DNA from: Neckera pumila
Taxonomy: Eukaryota > Streptophyta > Bryopsida > Hypnales > Neckeraceae
Reading direction: 5' to 3'
Length of the DNA: 64,000 nt
Assembly (NCBI GenBank): GCA_963969595.1
Contig: OZ018418.1
Location: 2,857,001-2,921,000, forward strand
The translations under genes were made by a program, and so were the position numbers. The notes under the pieces are model-generated. The model saw only the letters and a list, made by a program, of their open reading frames with translations, made no database searches and was not told the origin of the DNA. Shown in pieces: positions 10,500-21,739 of this stretch (its first letter is position 1; each line of letters opens with the position of its first letter).

Positions 10500-12427
10500 T
10501 CAGGGGTCCGCCTCGTTCGCCCTATTCAAATTTGCCTGAGCAGCCTCTTTGCTTTTCCTTGGAATAGTACGTAATTTTGGGTTAACTTTCTTGGACCAAC
10601 TAGCGTTCAATGCACAAGATGCGTCCACCCAAGTGGGAGGCCTGTTCTCAACAACCCATTTCCCGTACCAACAATTCCGGTACATCAATTCCAAGTTACT
10701 TTCAGAATTATCTGGTCTCCAATACTGGAGCATGAACTTCCCATTGTTCTCATGCCCTTCCTCTGTGCAGACGTCGAACAGTGCTCTTCCTTGCTAGACA
10801 GCACACATTGAGGGGTCCTTAGGTCTAAGCAGAACCCACGAACCCGGTCGAATATCAACCCAAGGATTAAAGCTTTCCCTTGGCATCTCATTTGCGGGTC
10901 CGCAATAAGGTTCAAATTCCTCTTCTTCAGGAACCATGTCGACAGGGTTGAGGGTTGGTCGCTGGCAGGAGGATTCCTGCAACCTCCAATCGTACTTTGG
11001 CCAAAAGCCTTCAACCAATTCCAAAGGACAGTGGGGAAGGGGCTCTTTGAGCTCACGCAACACACGTTTCCAGTAATCAACGTACGGCGCGAAGGCGGCC
11101 GCAAATCCCTTGCATTTGGACATTCCGTTTCGCCAGTACTCAATGTACTCCTCGAGTCCTAATAGAATCAAACCCTTGCTTAAGGTCGCTTTCCGTGCCG
11201 CTTCTAGTGCCTTCTCTTGATTTCCCGTGGCTTCCACAACTTCGCTACCCCACATAGGCTTGAAAGGAACATGCTTAGGGCAACCTCGAGGGAGTGTCGC
11301 ACGACCCATGCGGTCTTTCTTCCATAGGCATCGAGAAGGTGTATCCGATGGTAGCCACTGTGAATCTACTACAGACTTTTTGTACTTTATGACGGGGATT
11401 CCATCACTATCCACATAGAATCGGAAAAGGTGCATCTCCCCCAAACCAATTAGTTTCGCCGTGCCACTGCACAGGTATCCCTTGACGAAGGACTTGAAAT
11501 CCGTCACCTCTTGGATGAATTCCGGCATGAATGAAAATTCTTGGGACTCCATGAATGACTTCATGAGGTCTGCGACAACAAATGTATTCTTGCTCTTTAA
11601 AGCCTTCAAGAGGTGGCTAAAATACGCATCAATATCTTCGTGAGTATGTCCGACTAAAAGGAAACCGACCTGAATTTCCTTGAAGACTCCTCGTGCAGTA
11701 AGCAAAGACAAGAACGCCATGAGGTATTGGTTCTTGTTATCCTTGGCGGAGTTGTCAAGCTGAAGATAGAGCTTGTTAGGAAGGGGACTAGATCCACGCC
11801 GAACTTCCTGTGGAATCAATTTCAAGGCATCCATACACCGAGATTTTCCTTTGAGTAGCGCGTCGAACATTGCATTTGCAGGCGGATAGGGAAAGAAGTC
11901 GCTTGTCTCCCGAATTGGTGGACCTTCAAGTCGCCTGAACAGTCTAGCAAGCGATGAAATGGTGAAGTTCGAATCGCCCGGCTAGCAGACTGGTGCATAA
12001 TGTGCATACGCACCATTGGCATGACCATGAGCCACCATTCTAGTTATACTCATGGGAAGCTGCCCCAAACCTTGTGTGGCCTTCGTCATCACCCGCATTC
12101 TTGGGAGAGCCGTCTTCCTCATGTCCATCTTGTCATGAATTATGCACAGTATCTCTTGAGGGTTCCTCCTGGATTCCTCACGCCACAAAGCATACAGATG
12201 ATGGCAGGATGCTTGATGATTAACATATTTAGTTTGTAGCTTCATGAATTCCACGAAGTCCGAGCTCCCTTTTGATGATTCAGCAGGAACTGCTGCAGTT
12301 TGTCGCACTTCGTACACTTTGCAAAAGAGCTACCAACAGGCTTAATCGAGACGTTGTTGAAGTGCTCCTTCTTTATTCTACTAACAGTTGCTTGGCTGAC
12401 GGGAGGAAGGCCATACTCCACATTCAA
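10500..12427 (-). pseudogene. DUF7869-type transposase-like gene, copy 1: main exon
   Basis: The exon begins after a splice acceptor (ATTGCAG) at 12427. In order it shows a Cys segment (FAKCTKCDK), HDKMD with KT two residues on, VAHGHANGAYAHY, a short FTISSLARLF segment, YLQLDNSAKDNKNQYL, FLSLLTARGVFKEIQVGF, VGHTHEDIDAYFS, and a C-terminal Trp-rich part (QYWRP, CWYGKW). This is the motif order of DUF7869 proteins, which are widespread in mobile DNA. Asp in DKMD, Asp in QLDN and Asp/Glu in HTHEDID could form an RNase H-fold catalytic triad; that is inference. It is broken by a frameshift near 12270-12300, a TAG at 11979-11981 (after APVC) and a TAG at 10794-10796 (after MCAV). The frame is otherwise continuous to 10500. 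It is therefore recently inactivated or decayed. Confidence 0.75.
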
Positions 12428-12898
12428 CTGCAATTTCCGAAAAACAGAAGCATAAGCAACAAAGGCAGTAACACTATGAGATTTTAGAAACAAACAAGAG
12501 CAAAGAGAACAACAGCAATGAAAAGAATCGATTATAGGCAACAACATCGAGATATCTCCCGCTGAGTAGATGAATGCATTCAAGTCCTCCAGCAAAATTT
12601 ATCGGGAGATATCCCAATGAGAGAACCATCCAATCAAAGTATCCATGGAGTACTTTCTCATGGAGATGTCTCGCAGAAAGAACAAATTAAGTGAAGGCCC
12701 TATACAGAAGTTCAACGAGAGATTTCCCGTTGACATTCCAGTTCAACAAATCCATCAACGATCATAACCAAGAGAAGGACGGGTCCATCGAACTACCTCA
12801 TTAGCATCAGCATGAACTCGCTTCTAGTTGTTCCTAGCAGGCAGGAACTTAAGCGTGTCCACTCTCCCATTTCCAATGCACCGCGTTTGGTGTGGCAT
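12428..12898. other. Intron of the DUF7869-type gene with stem-loop repeats
   Basis: Copies of the stem-loop lie at about 12546 (CGAGATATCTCCCG), 12602 (TATCGGGAGATATCCCAAT), 12661 (GGAGATGTCTCGC) and 12713 (AACGAGAGATTTCCCGTT). No ORF of its own is supported. ORFs on the other strand here are shadows. Confidence 0.55.
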
Positions 12899-13141
12899 CT
12901 AGTCAGCAGTGTTGTCGATGATCGCTTTCATTGTACCAGTGACCTGCACAGTTCGAAGTTGAGGCCGCTTAACCCCTTTGTTCCCGTGTGTGGAAGAAAC
13001 AATGCTTTCCTTGTACTTGTCAATGTAATTGTGATAGGTCGACTTTGGGATTTCGTGAATAATGTACCACGCTGTGGCACAGACTTCCACTTCTTCCAGC
13101 ATAATGTACTTCCGCTTCCGTGTCCACTGTACAATATGCAA
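12899..13141 (-). pseudogene. DUF7869-type gene, copy 1: Cys/Trp exon
   Basis: The frame reads WTRKRKYIMLEEVEVCATAW, then IIHEIPKSTYHNY, then HGNKG. Copy 2 of the family has the same arrangement at 62.3-62.45 kb (RKRVVTLEGIDVCMVAW, QISGVSK, then HGNWG after a frameshift). This segment precedes the catalytic-like core and probably belongs to a DNA-binding or oligomerisation part. Exon edges are uncertain. The frame ends in a stop near 12899. Confidence 0.55.
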
Positions 13142-13569
13142 CTGTCCACCAACAGCGATTCCATACTCTCAACGCTCTTCAAATGATTTTGAGAAGTATC
13201 TTTGCCTGATCTTCAGTGATTTTTGATGGGGGAAAAGTTGGCAGCAATGACTGTCGCAGCAGTTCTGCAAGCTTATCTTTTGAATTTCGAAGTCTGTTGT
13301 CTTCCACCTAAACACTGTCTCCTTTTAACTGAGGGAGGGTTGATAAACTATGAAGCAATAGGGCGCCTTCTATCTTCCACCCAAATAAGCCAAAGGATCT
13401 GGTACATCAGGGAAGGTGAAGAAGTGGTCGACTATATCCTTCAAGCACCGACCACCAGGGAACCAACAACTTGAAATGGGCCACCGAGCATGGGTCATAA
13501 TTGTGTCTGATTATCCACAAAAACATCAAGGACTGTCACACCTATGTGGCCCTCACCGAGGGTAGAACT

Positions 13570-14166
13570 CTAGAAGTAATCATCCGCCCTCCAGCAAGTA
13601 ATTCGACCTGACAATTGAAGGACACCTAATGAATCCAGTTGATGCACCTCAAGGCCGATCCAGTCATCCTGACGAATGAATAGGCTTCCATTGACATGCG
13701 GATCCGCAATGACCTTCACCACGTTGGCTGCCTTCCACAGCAGGGTCTTGTTTTGAATTTCCCCCACCGTCTGTAGACCTCTCTGGCAGGGAGAGACCCT
13801 GATATGTTGAGCTTCTGGGACGATCAATGAAGGCCTAACCAGAACGAATACCCACGGCTCGAAAGGAATCGGCACACCTAGCCACTCACCTTGAGGACGG
13901 GCCTCCACAGCACAACCCACTCCAACTTCGCCAAACTCCGGAAGGTAAAGGCTCACTAGGTCACCGTCGCTCAGCGGAGCAATCCGTGTAGAAGATTCTC
14001 GAGAGTCAGCATCCTCAGCGGACTCACCAACATATGGAGTGATGGAAACATGGAAAGAATTAGAGTACAAATCCATTGTCTCTAACGCAATGAATCCGGA
14101 ACCATATACCGGAACAACGTAATGAAGAGTGAACCTAAAGACGGAAATTTGAGAATATGAGTCCAC
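13570..14166 (-). pseudogene. DUF7869-type gene, copy 1: putative N-terminal exon
   Basis: This 198-codon open frame starts at an ATG at 14166. It lies upstream of, and on the same strand as, the Cys/Trp exon. It reads as compact beta-rich protein (SLYLPEFGEVGVGCAVEA, WVFVLVRPSLIV, DDWIGLEVHQLD) with no recognised domain. Copy 2 has an ORF of similar placement and character (62767-63066, GPLGDSLVAVQI). It could be the N-terminal domain of the transposase-like protein or a separate protein. No transcript evidence is available. 5' of it lies a dense stem-loop cluster. Confidence 0.5.
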
Positions 14167-14467
14167 CTTGTACTATTGACTGAACGTCGCTAGTCAAGCG
14201 AGATATGTTGATTTCTCCACTGACCCGGCCATATGTGTGGATTGCGCTTTTGGCCAAGGTGGAGTGGGGTTGCACTACTGCAGTACAAAAAGAAGAATGA
14301 TTACAAATACAAATGGAATATTGTCCTCCACAATGTGAAACTGGTGATCCAACGATCGAAGGCATTGGAAGGTCACATTATGGAACAATATTATGTATCG
14401 GATTGAGGCATCATTAGATATCATCTTGTACACTATCGAATGTTGACCAAGTGAGAGGTCGTTATGG

Positions 14468-14660
14468 AAACGGCGGGATATCTCCGGCTGTTCCCAACGG
14501 GATATCTCCCGCTCGGGACAATGGGATATCTCCCGCTAAGAACAACGGGAGATATCCCGTTGGGAACAATGGGATGTCTCCCGCTAAGAATAACTTAAGA
14601 CTTCTATGAAGAAGTTCTTTGCAGCGGGATATTTCCAGATGGTTTCAGCGAGAGATAGGA
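14468..14660. repeat. Dense stem-loop cluster upstream of the DUF7869-type gene
   Basis: At least six copies occur in under 200 bp: GGCGGGATATCTCCGGC, AACGGGATATCTCCCGCTC, AATGGGATATCTCCCGCTA, CAACGGGAGATATCCCGTTG (8-bp perfect arms with a GATA loop), AATGGGATGTCTCCCGC and GCGGGATATTTCCAG. They alternate with GGGAACAAT or CTAAGAACAA spacers. The position in the presumed promoter suggests binding sites; this is inference. Confidence 0.8.
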
Positions 14661-14745
14661 GATTATCAAATGTCGGAGCAGCACGGCTCCGGTATACAAC
14701 GTCGACTACGTAGGAAAGCCAATACTCATAGTTTATGGCCGTATA

Positions 14746-17620
14746 TGTCGTACGTGCAATCTAGTCGTAAGTATCTTTAGCCACAATATTGTGCTAAAAT
14801 GACACAAGTTATCGTCCCAGGGAATTCTAAGATGATGTTGCACATTCCAAGTTTCCGGATTCTCTTTTCTCCTCAATCCAATCACCTATTCACTTCTTTC
14901 CGGAACTTTCCACTATCCGGAATTCTATCCGAATCCGGTTCAACCCGGAATCCGGTTTCTACTTCCAAATCAAGATGGTTTCTTTCACCTCTGTTTCACC
15001 CTCACAGGGTCCGCTTTGATCTTTCGAGGGGTAGGGACTTTACCACTCTGGTTCTCACACTCACTAAACTTGACAAACACAAACACACACACACAAATAT
15101 TTCAAGGAGTTGCGACAGGGAAAGAAGATCCGGATCCTCAAAACTTCCTAGACACCCGATCCGGAAAGAAGGTCACTCAAGACTCAATCCACTCCTCACT
15201 ACAACAACAGATCACAGGGTTCCAGAACCTATCGGGGGTTGTTTGTTAAGTGCTAGAACTTTCCAAGGTTGGCAGACCTTCCGGGAGAGTGGGGACTTCC
15301 TCTGGGCGGGCGCTTACCTCCGCACGGGTTGACAGCCGAACTCACTTTCGCTATTTCGTTGACTGGATCACCGTCACGGCAATTTAAAGGCGTTGTGCAC
15401 TTCCACTCAGTCAAGAATCTAACACTGTCTCAAATGTACCTTTCAAATGGAACCGACTGCCCAAGATCCGGATTCCTCCTCACCCGTCTTCTTGCACACT
15501 CTAGTACAGTCATAAGCATTCAGACCAACACTTGAACACAAAGATGAAAATCCGGAAGCTCACACAATACTTAGATTAAAAGAAAGGAATGGAATACAAG
15601 ATGAAAATCTGCCAGGAGGGAATCCTAGCACAACCAACTTGCCAGCCCTTAAAAACCCACAAAAAGTCAACACCTAAAAGCCCAAAAACCAGCCCCGAAA
15701 ATCCGGGCAGCCAATCAGAGAACCCCCTAAAATACCCGGAAAATCTACTACCGGCTCATCCTAAAAATAAATCCGGAACCAGGGTCCCAAGCGCGGAAAA
15801 CCCGTTCCGGAACTAGAATTCAAATTCTAAACCAAAATCCAAACATCCTAACTAACTACTTCCTCCGTGACTTCTTTGAATTGTTGCCGCCTTGCGTCCC
15901 TCCTGTCGTCTTCGTGGGAGTGTTCCGGACACTTGCCCGAGTCTGGATTGGACGTCGGATCAACGGAGTTGTCGTGACTTCCGTCTCCTCGTCATCGGAT
16001 AAGACTAACTTCTTATCCGATTCCATCTCAATGGGTTGCCTCAATAAAGCTCCAACCAGATCCTCTTCACCGCCTTCCTCTACTTGCTCGAATGCTTCTT
16101 CCATGTGGGTGAAGTCTTTCGGATGTGTCCTGGCCGGATTCTTCACCATAGGCATTCGGCTTGTCAGATCCGTCCGAACCGGAGAAACGAGGATCGTGGA
16201 TCCTATATTCTCCTCTGGTACCCTTGCCGTGCGTGGAGGGAATGTGACCAGGACCGTCTTTGCCAGAGTTTCTTGAACCACTCTTCTCCGGAATCGAACA
16301 ACTCGTTCTCTCCAAGGTCTGAGAAGGTCTGTCCCAGTTCCTCCATTTCCGGAACCTGCTGTTTCCCCCTTGCATTTGGATAGGTTGACTTCCGCCGCGA
16401 AGTTTCCGCCCTCTCTGGCCTTGGCGGTGTCAGTTCCGGAACGGTTTCCTCGGCCTGCTTCTCCGATTCCAGAGCCAGACCGTACTTGAGCATCTCCTCG
16501 GCCACCTTATAGTCCTTGGTTTCCTGCTCACTCACGATCCCGTTGTAGTAGTATAGGTGGAAGAGGTAGGTGCTGATCAGGCTGGACTTGGCCCTCTACA
16601 CGCCGTCCGCCAGTTTCTACACCACGGCCTTCACTATCCTCCCCTAGTGTACCGGTCTATCCTCCATTGCTCCAAAAATGGTGTTGCCCAACGTGCTGGT
16701 GAGCCGGGTGGGCTTCTCCAAATACAGGATCGGAACCAGGAACTCCAGCACCTCTCTCTGCCACACGTCAATGCAATCGTGGATTGCATACCCTTCTTTC
16801 GGATGGGGTAGATTCCGGAACTTCCCATGAATGTACCCGTCATTCCTCAAGGCATATCCGGAACCTGCCTTCCGGAACGAGTAGATTTCCGTCCACATCT
16901 CCTCGGTCCACTTGGCCAACTTCCCTCGCTCCGTCAATTCGAACTGATTCGGAGCTCCGGCCACAACTTCGTGGATCATCGCCTCTTCCTTGAGATTCCA
17001 AGGTTTGCGCAACAATCCTGCACATCTCATGCTGTCCAAATCCCCTTCCAAAAGCACCTGCACTTTTGGGTCCGTCGGTATGACCGGATTGAGCCACTTG
17101 GCCGTAACTGTCGGTTTGCGAGATTCCTCCATCCACGCCGACCGAATCCCACTAACCCGGTGCAATCGGCACCTTCTTTTTCTTCTCTCCCTATCCGATT
17201 CTATCTCACCACTCTTTCACTCAGCTAATGCGCGCTCCAAACCTGCAAACACACACGCATCCTCGAGCGGAAGAAAGAGAGAAAAGAAATGGAGGAGAGC
17301 GGCTTAAGTAGCCGGCCAGCGACTGACACCCGTTGAGGCGACCTATAAATGCGCCGCCTTTTTCCAACAGAACCCTAATTCTCGGACCGGAAGCTAGGTC
17401 GTAGGTTTCCTGAATCTGGATCACCTTCCGGATTATAGATCCTGTTAAGATCCATTCCTTACCGATTTTACAGTTTCTGCTAAGCCGGAACTTTCCCAGT
17501 TTCCTGATTTGACTAATTGTTCTAGGTTACTACTTCTGTATTCTAAAATTTCAAAAAACCTCACTAATCTACTCCTAAACTAATCCAGAATTCCGGAGTT
17601 TGACATTATGTACTCCCACA
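14746..17620 (-). repeat. 3' LTR (left), 2,875 bp, with internal deletion
   Basis: It aligns with the right LTR over its whole length but lacks about 660 bp present at about 25070-25730. The junction falls at GAACCACT (about 16276), a short repeat that occurs at both edges of the missing segment in the right LTR. Elsewhere the two LTRs look well above 90% identical by eye. The AC-rich microsatellite at about 15080 is shared. Confidence 0.9.
15856..17132 (-). pseudogene. LTR-encoded ORF in the left LTR, internally deleted
   Basis: The reading starts at an ATG at 17132 (MEESRKPTVTAKWL) and ends KKSRRK at 15856. The N-terminal block is intact through LLRKPWNLKEEAM, PNQFELTERGKLAKWTEEMW, HPKEGYAIHDCID and NTIFGAMEDRPVH, where a TAG replaces the Trp codon kept in the right LTR. 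The 660-bp LTR deletion removes the coiled-coil section. The C-terminal 130 or so codons remain open (TRVSVRNTPTK-like tail, basic end). Function is unknown. Confidence 0.65.
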
Positions 17621-17640
17621 TGACCCCTTTTTCAAATGTG
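17621..17640 (-). other. Polypurine tract of the retrotransposon
   Basis: On the minus strand the bases next to the 3' LTR read GAAAAAGGGGTCA, a purine run directly before TGTGGGAG. This is the usual plus-strand primer position. Confidence 0.75.
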
Positions 17641-19299
17641 AGAGTCCCCGCGAACATCATCACTATCTACATCATCTGATTCCGGATTCAGGTTGTGTTT
17701 CTTGACCCGAGACTTATTGACCCTGGTATCAAACCCTACACCCTGAAGATCCTCCAGCTGCATGGACCCGTTTTTAAGAATTTGCTTGACTCTATAGGGC
17801 CCCATCCATCTGGTGTGTAGCTTACCCGGAAAGATTCGGTAGCGGCTGTCGTATAGAAGTACGAGTCCTTCCACCTTGATTCCATGGTTCACCGGAAGTT
17901 TCTTGTTGTGATCCGTCTTTCTTCTCTCCTGCACTTCCTTGGTGTGGTCGAAAGCTATGAGTCTGGCTTCCTCCAGATGTTCGATCGCTAAAAGGCGGAT
18001 TTCCGGATCACTCGTTTGTACTGCGTTCCGGGTGCTCATGATCCAGTGCGTTTCGATGTCCAGTTCAATTCCGTGAACGGCTTCCTGTCCAAACACTAAG
18101 AAGTATGGGCTTCTTCCGGTTGTGTTCTTGTCGGATGTGTTGTACGTGTGAACTGCTGATGGAAGCTTCAGATCCCAATCCGTCTTGTGTTTGTAAACCA
18201 TCTTATTCAGAGACTTCTTAATAATACCATTAGCTCGTTCCATCAATCCGTTCGCCCTGGGGTTGTACGGAGTTGTCTTCCGGTGCTTGATGAAGTATTT
18301 TGAGGTTATATCATGGACCAAATCGTTGAAGAAATGTAATCCTCTGTCACTGATGAGTTCCAGTGGATGACCAAATCTCATCATGATTTCCGTAAACAGG
18401 AAAGAAGCAGCCGTCTTGGCGGAACAGTTCCATGTGGCACGTGCTTCTACCCATTTGGTAGCATAATCCGTAGCTAGGAAGATGTACCTTCTCTTCTTAG
18501 CACTCACTGGAGCAATGGGGCCGATAAAGTCTATCCCCCATTTCTCAAATGGTGCAAGTGGGATGATAGGAGTTAGTGGCCAGTGATTCCGGAAGGAAGG
18601 CGCTTCTGTCCGCTGACATTGGTCACAGCCCTCCACATACGCCTTGACATCGCGTATCAAATACGGCCACCAGTATCCGGCTGGGCGGATCCTGTTGACT
18701 GTCGTGATGGCAGCAAAATGGCCTTTGGAAGGTCCGGAATGCAAAGCCCTCATAACTTTGTTCCGATCCTTAGTTTCCAAACATCTCCTAAGCCTATCGT
18801 CTGCTCCCATCTTGAACAGGATTCCCTTAATCAAGGAATAGGGAGCTACCTTCTGATTGAAGATACCCTTCTCTTCCCAATTCAGACCTTCCGGATATCG
18901 CTGTTTCGTAAGGAAGTCAATGATATCTTGAAAGTCAGACTGGTGTTCTCTGTCGAGGTGGAATACCGGTACTTCCTTATCATCCGGAAACTCAATCGGA
19001 AACTTGGCAGAAATGTCCTCCAAAGCTTCCTTTCCGTGATATCTTGATAAGAAATCCGCATTCGCATTTGTCTTTCTGGATTTGACCATCACTTCGTAGT
19101 TGAATTCCTGGAGCAATAATACCCACCTAGCAATCCGTCCGGAGAGGTCGGGCTTGTTAACCAGGTACTTTAACGAGTCATGATTGGTGTGGAACACAAT
19201 CCGATATCCAAGAAGATAGTGACGGACCTTCTTGCAAGCATATACTATAGCCAGAGCTTCCCATTCCGTTGTGGTATATTTCCTCTCGGCCAGACTCAT
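17632..19299 (-). pseudogene. Retrotransposon RNase H and integrase
   Basis: An open frame of 555 codons. The start is mid-RNase H: ERKYTTTEWEALAIVYACKK and HTNHDSLKYLV, ending in NANADFLSRY. The integrase follows with an HHCC zinc motif (HSGPSKGHF, then CDQCQR) and the catalytic D, D, E (GIDFIGPI; ISDRGLHFFNDL; ANGLMERANGII). The C-terminal part has the usual KVEGLVLLYDSRYR and GKLHTRWMGPYRV segments and an acidic end, without an evident chromodomain. This is the best-preserved part of the pol region. The upstream part of RNase H is separated by a break near 19300. Confidence 0.93.
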
Positions 19300-19303
19300 C
19301 TGT

Positions 19304-20472
19304 CTACTGGAGTAGTAAGTGGGACACTCCCATTGGTCTTGATCGTACTACCACAAAATAGCTCCTAGGCACCATCCGGAAGTGTCCAACGTGACATGGA
19401 AATTCTTTGGTCCAATCCGGTGGGGACAAAATAGGGGCTTTGACCAAAGCCTTCTTCAGGCTTTCAAAAGCTTGTTTTCTTTCCGGATTCCAACTGAAAT
19501 CCTTGTCTTCCTTCAGCAATTCCGTCAGGGGGATCGCCTTCCGGGCGTATTCCTCAATGAATCACCTGTAATAACCCACACATCCAAGGAATCCTCGGAT
19601 CTCTTGTACACAGGTTGGAGCTGTGAGGGTGAGCATGGCTCTCACTTTATCTGTATCTACCTCCAAACCTTTCCAGCTTACCACATGTCCTAGCAATATT
19701 CCGGAAAGCATTCCGAAGAAGCACTTTCCGAGATGTAACTTGAGATTCATCTCCCAACACCATTGGAAAGTCATCCGTAAATATTCCAAATGTAATGTCT
19801 GAGGGCTGAATATCGCAAAATCATCGATGAAGACCTCCAGAAAATGTCGTAGGAAATCTCGGAAGATGTCCATTATCAATCTCTGGAATGTGCCCGGAGC
19901 GTTGCATAATCCGAACGGCATCCGGGTGAACGCAAAGGTTCCCCATTCCGTCGTGAATGTCGTCTTCAGCTGGTCCATCAACCAGATGAAGACTTGGTTG
20001 TATCCAGGAAACTATAACATTCATTTTCAGAAACATGGTCAAGAATGATATCCGTAAAGGGCAATGGAAAGTAATCTTTCCTGGTTGCTGTATTCAACTT
20101 TCGAAAATCTTGACAAACCCAGATCTTGATTTTTCCATCGGGTCCCTTCTTCTTAGGAACCACAACGATGGGAGAGACCCATTCCGAGTTATAAACTGGG
20201 TAGATAAATCCGGCTTCCAAGAGGGCATCAATCTCCTCTTTCACCATCAAGGAATATCTCGGATTTAGCCGGTATTGGCGTTGTCGGACCGGAACCGCTC
20301 CTTCCACCAAGTCAATCCGGTGCTCTCCCAACTCAGCTGGAATTCCGCTCAAGTCGAAAGCCACCCATGCTAATACGTCAAGGTATTCCTCCAGTAATTT
20401 CCCGTACCCCTCCTTTTCCAACAATGACATGGAGTTACTCATGAAGAATGACTTTCCGAACGCAAGTTCCAC
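19304..20472 (-). pseudogene. Retrotransposon reverse transcriptase, frameshifted
   Basis: The first part (to 19978) has LLEAGFIYPVYNSEWVSPIV, VVPKKKGPDGKIK and CQDFRKLN. The second (from 19981) has FTRMPFGLCNAPGTFQRLI and the catalytic FIDDFAIFS (the YxDD-box equivalent), then FLGCVGYYR. A small deletion near 19,980-20,000 shifts the frame between them, and a further stop near 19,562 separates the connection domain (WNPERKQAFESLKKAL). The enzyme would copy the element RNA into cDNA. As it stands it cannot make a full product. Confidence 0.9.
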
Positions 20473-20550
20473 CTTCTCGTAGTCGAAGGGACTTACAATT
20501 GTCTTTATTTGCTCCGGTTCCGCCTCTTCCGCGTCCTCTTTGAAATCACC

Positions 20551-21513
20551 CTAGGAAGCCTCTTGACCTGGTTTACTGAAACCGATAGCCGGAATCTTCC
20601 TTTCCATGATCTGTTGCTGTATCCAATCAAAAGAGAGTGGAAAATCCACCTCTCCCAATGATTGGTCCTCTGATTGGATCTCAGGGATCACAAGTTCGGA
20701 TTCTTCTGTTGCCATCTCCAACATAGGTTCCGGAAATTCGAAATTTGTTTCTGTCACTGATGTGAAGTAGCTGGGTACTGAGTCAGAATCTTTTGGATCC
20801 GACCAATCCGTGGTGTATCCGTCCAAATCACTCGTTTCTCCCATGTAGTCCTCATGTTTCCAGAGGATTCGAACATTCGATTTCCCGACTACGAACTCCT
20901 TGATTCCCCAATCCACCAGGGTCCTCGCCGTATATAGCTAAGGTCTCCCAAATAGCATTGGAAAGGGTCTTCCCTTGGTTACTCGGATCACCACATAGTT
21001 GAGGAGGTAGGTCTCCTTCCCAATTTGGGTTGGAATCTTCGACAGTCTTCCAACCAAATACACTCGCAATTGATCCGCCATTCTCAGTACTTGATCCGTT
21101 GCTTGGAAAGATGTATAATCCGGGTCGAATGTTGTGTCTTCCAACATCAAGTTGACTCTGGATCCGCCATCCACGGGAACTCTAGGCACGATGCATCCGC
21201 CTACTTCCACTTCCAGTTCCGGCGCCCCGTAGTCTTCCGTCTGTGAGAAATTTACAGCTCCCGATGGTAACTTCAATCTTTTCCTCCTCTTCTTCATCCA
21301 GGCGTCCCGGATCAACTTCTGATAGTTCACGTTGTCATGCAAGAGTGACATTTGCTTCCTGACCCCTGATATCTCGGACGATATTGTATTCGTCCACCTT
21401 AAGCTCCGGATTGATGACAACCGGAACTTCATCAAAAGTGACGACCCAGCGAGCAAATTCAGGAACTCTCGAAGATCCCTCCAAGCTTTCCTGCATCTAC
21501 TTGCTGATGTCAA
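20551..21513 (-). pseudogene. Retrotransposon aspartic protease and pol linker
   Basis: The ORF at 20938-21513 contains VPVDGGSRVNLML, the D-G/S-G/S-type active site of retropepsins with the usual preceding hydrophobic run, and ends in LFGRP. After a TAG at 20938-20940 the next ORF (20551-20916) is an acidic linker leading to RT. The frame is interrupted again at 20551 (TAG). The order gag-protease-RT is as expected for Ty3/gypsy. Confidence 0.8.
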
Positions 21514-21739
21514 TGGAGATCCGATTACGGTCCACCCCTTTTTCTAACTCTACTATAGGGTGAACGGATTCCCTTCTTTCGGAGTGATTGGAATCACTGA
21601 AATCCGGATTTGGATTTCTATTAGGTCGATTTCTATGTTTCCTAATTCTACTTTCATTTTCCCGGTTCTTGGTGGAACTTTGGGTTGCTACTCTATGAAC
21701 AAATCCCTCTCTACTTTTCGGAAGTTCCACCCTTGATTG

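Noticed and set aside
10685..11143. Minus-strand ORF of 152 codons overlapping the DUF7869-type gene
   Set aside because: It is the shifted-frame shadow of the C-terminal part of that gene; the recognised motifs are in the other frame.
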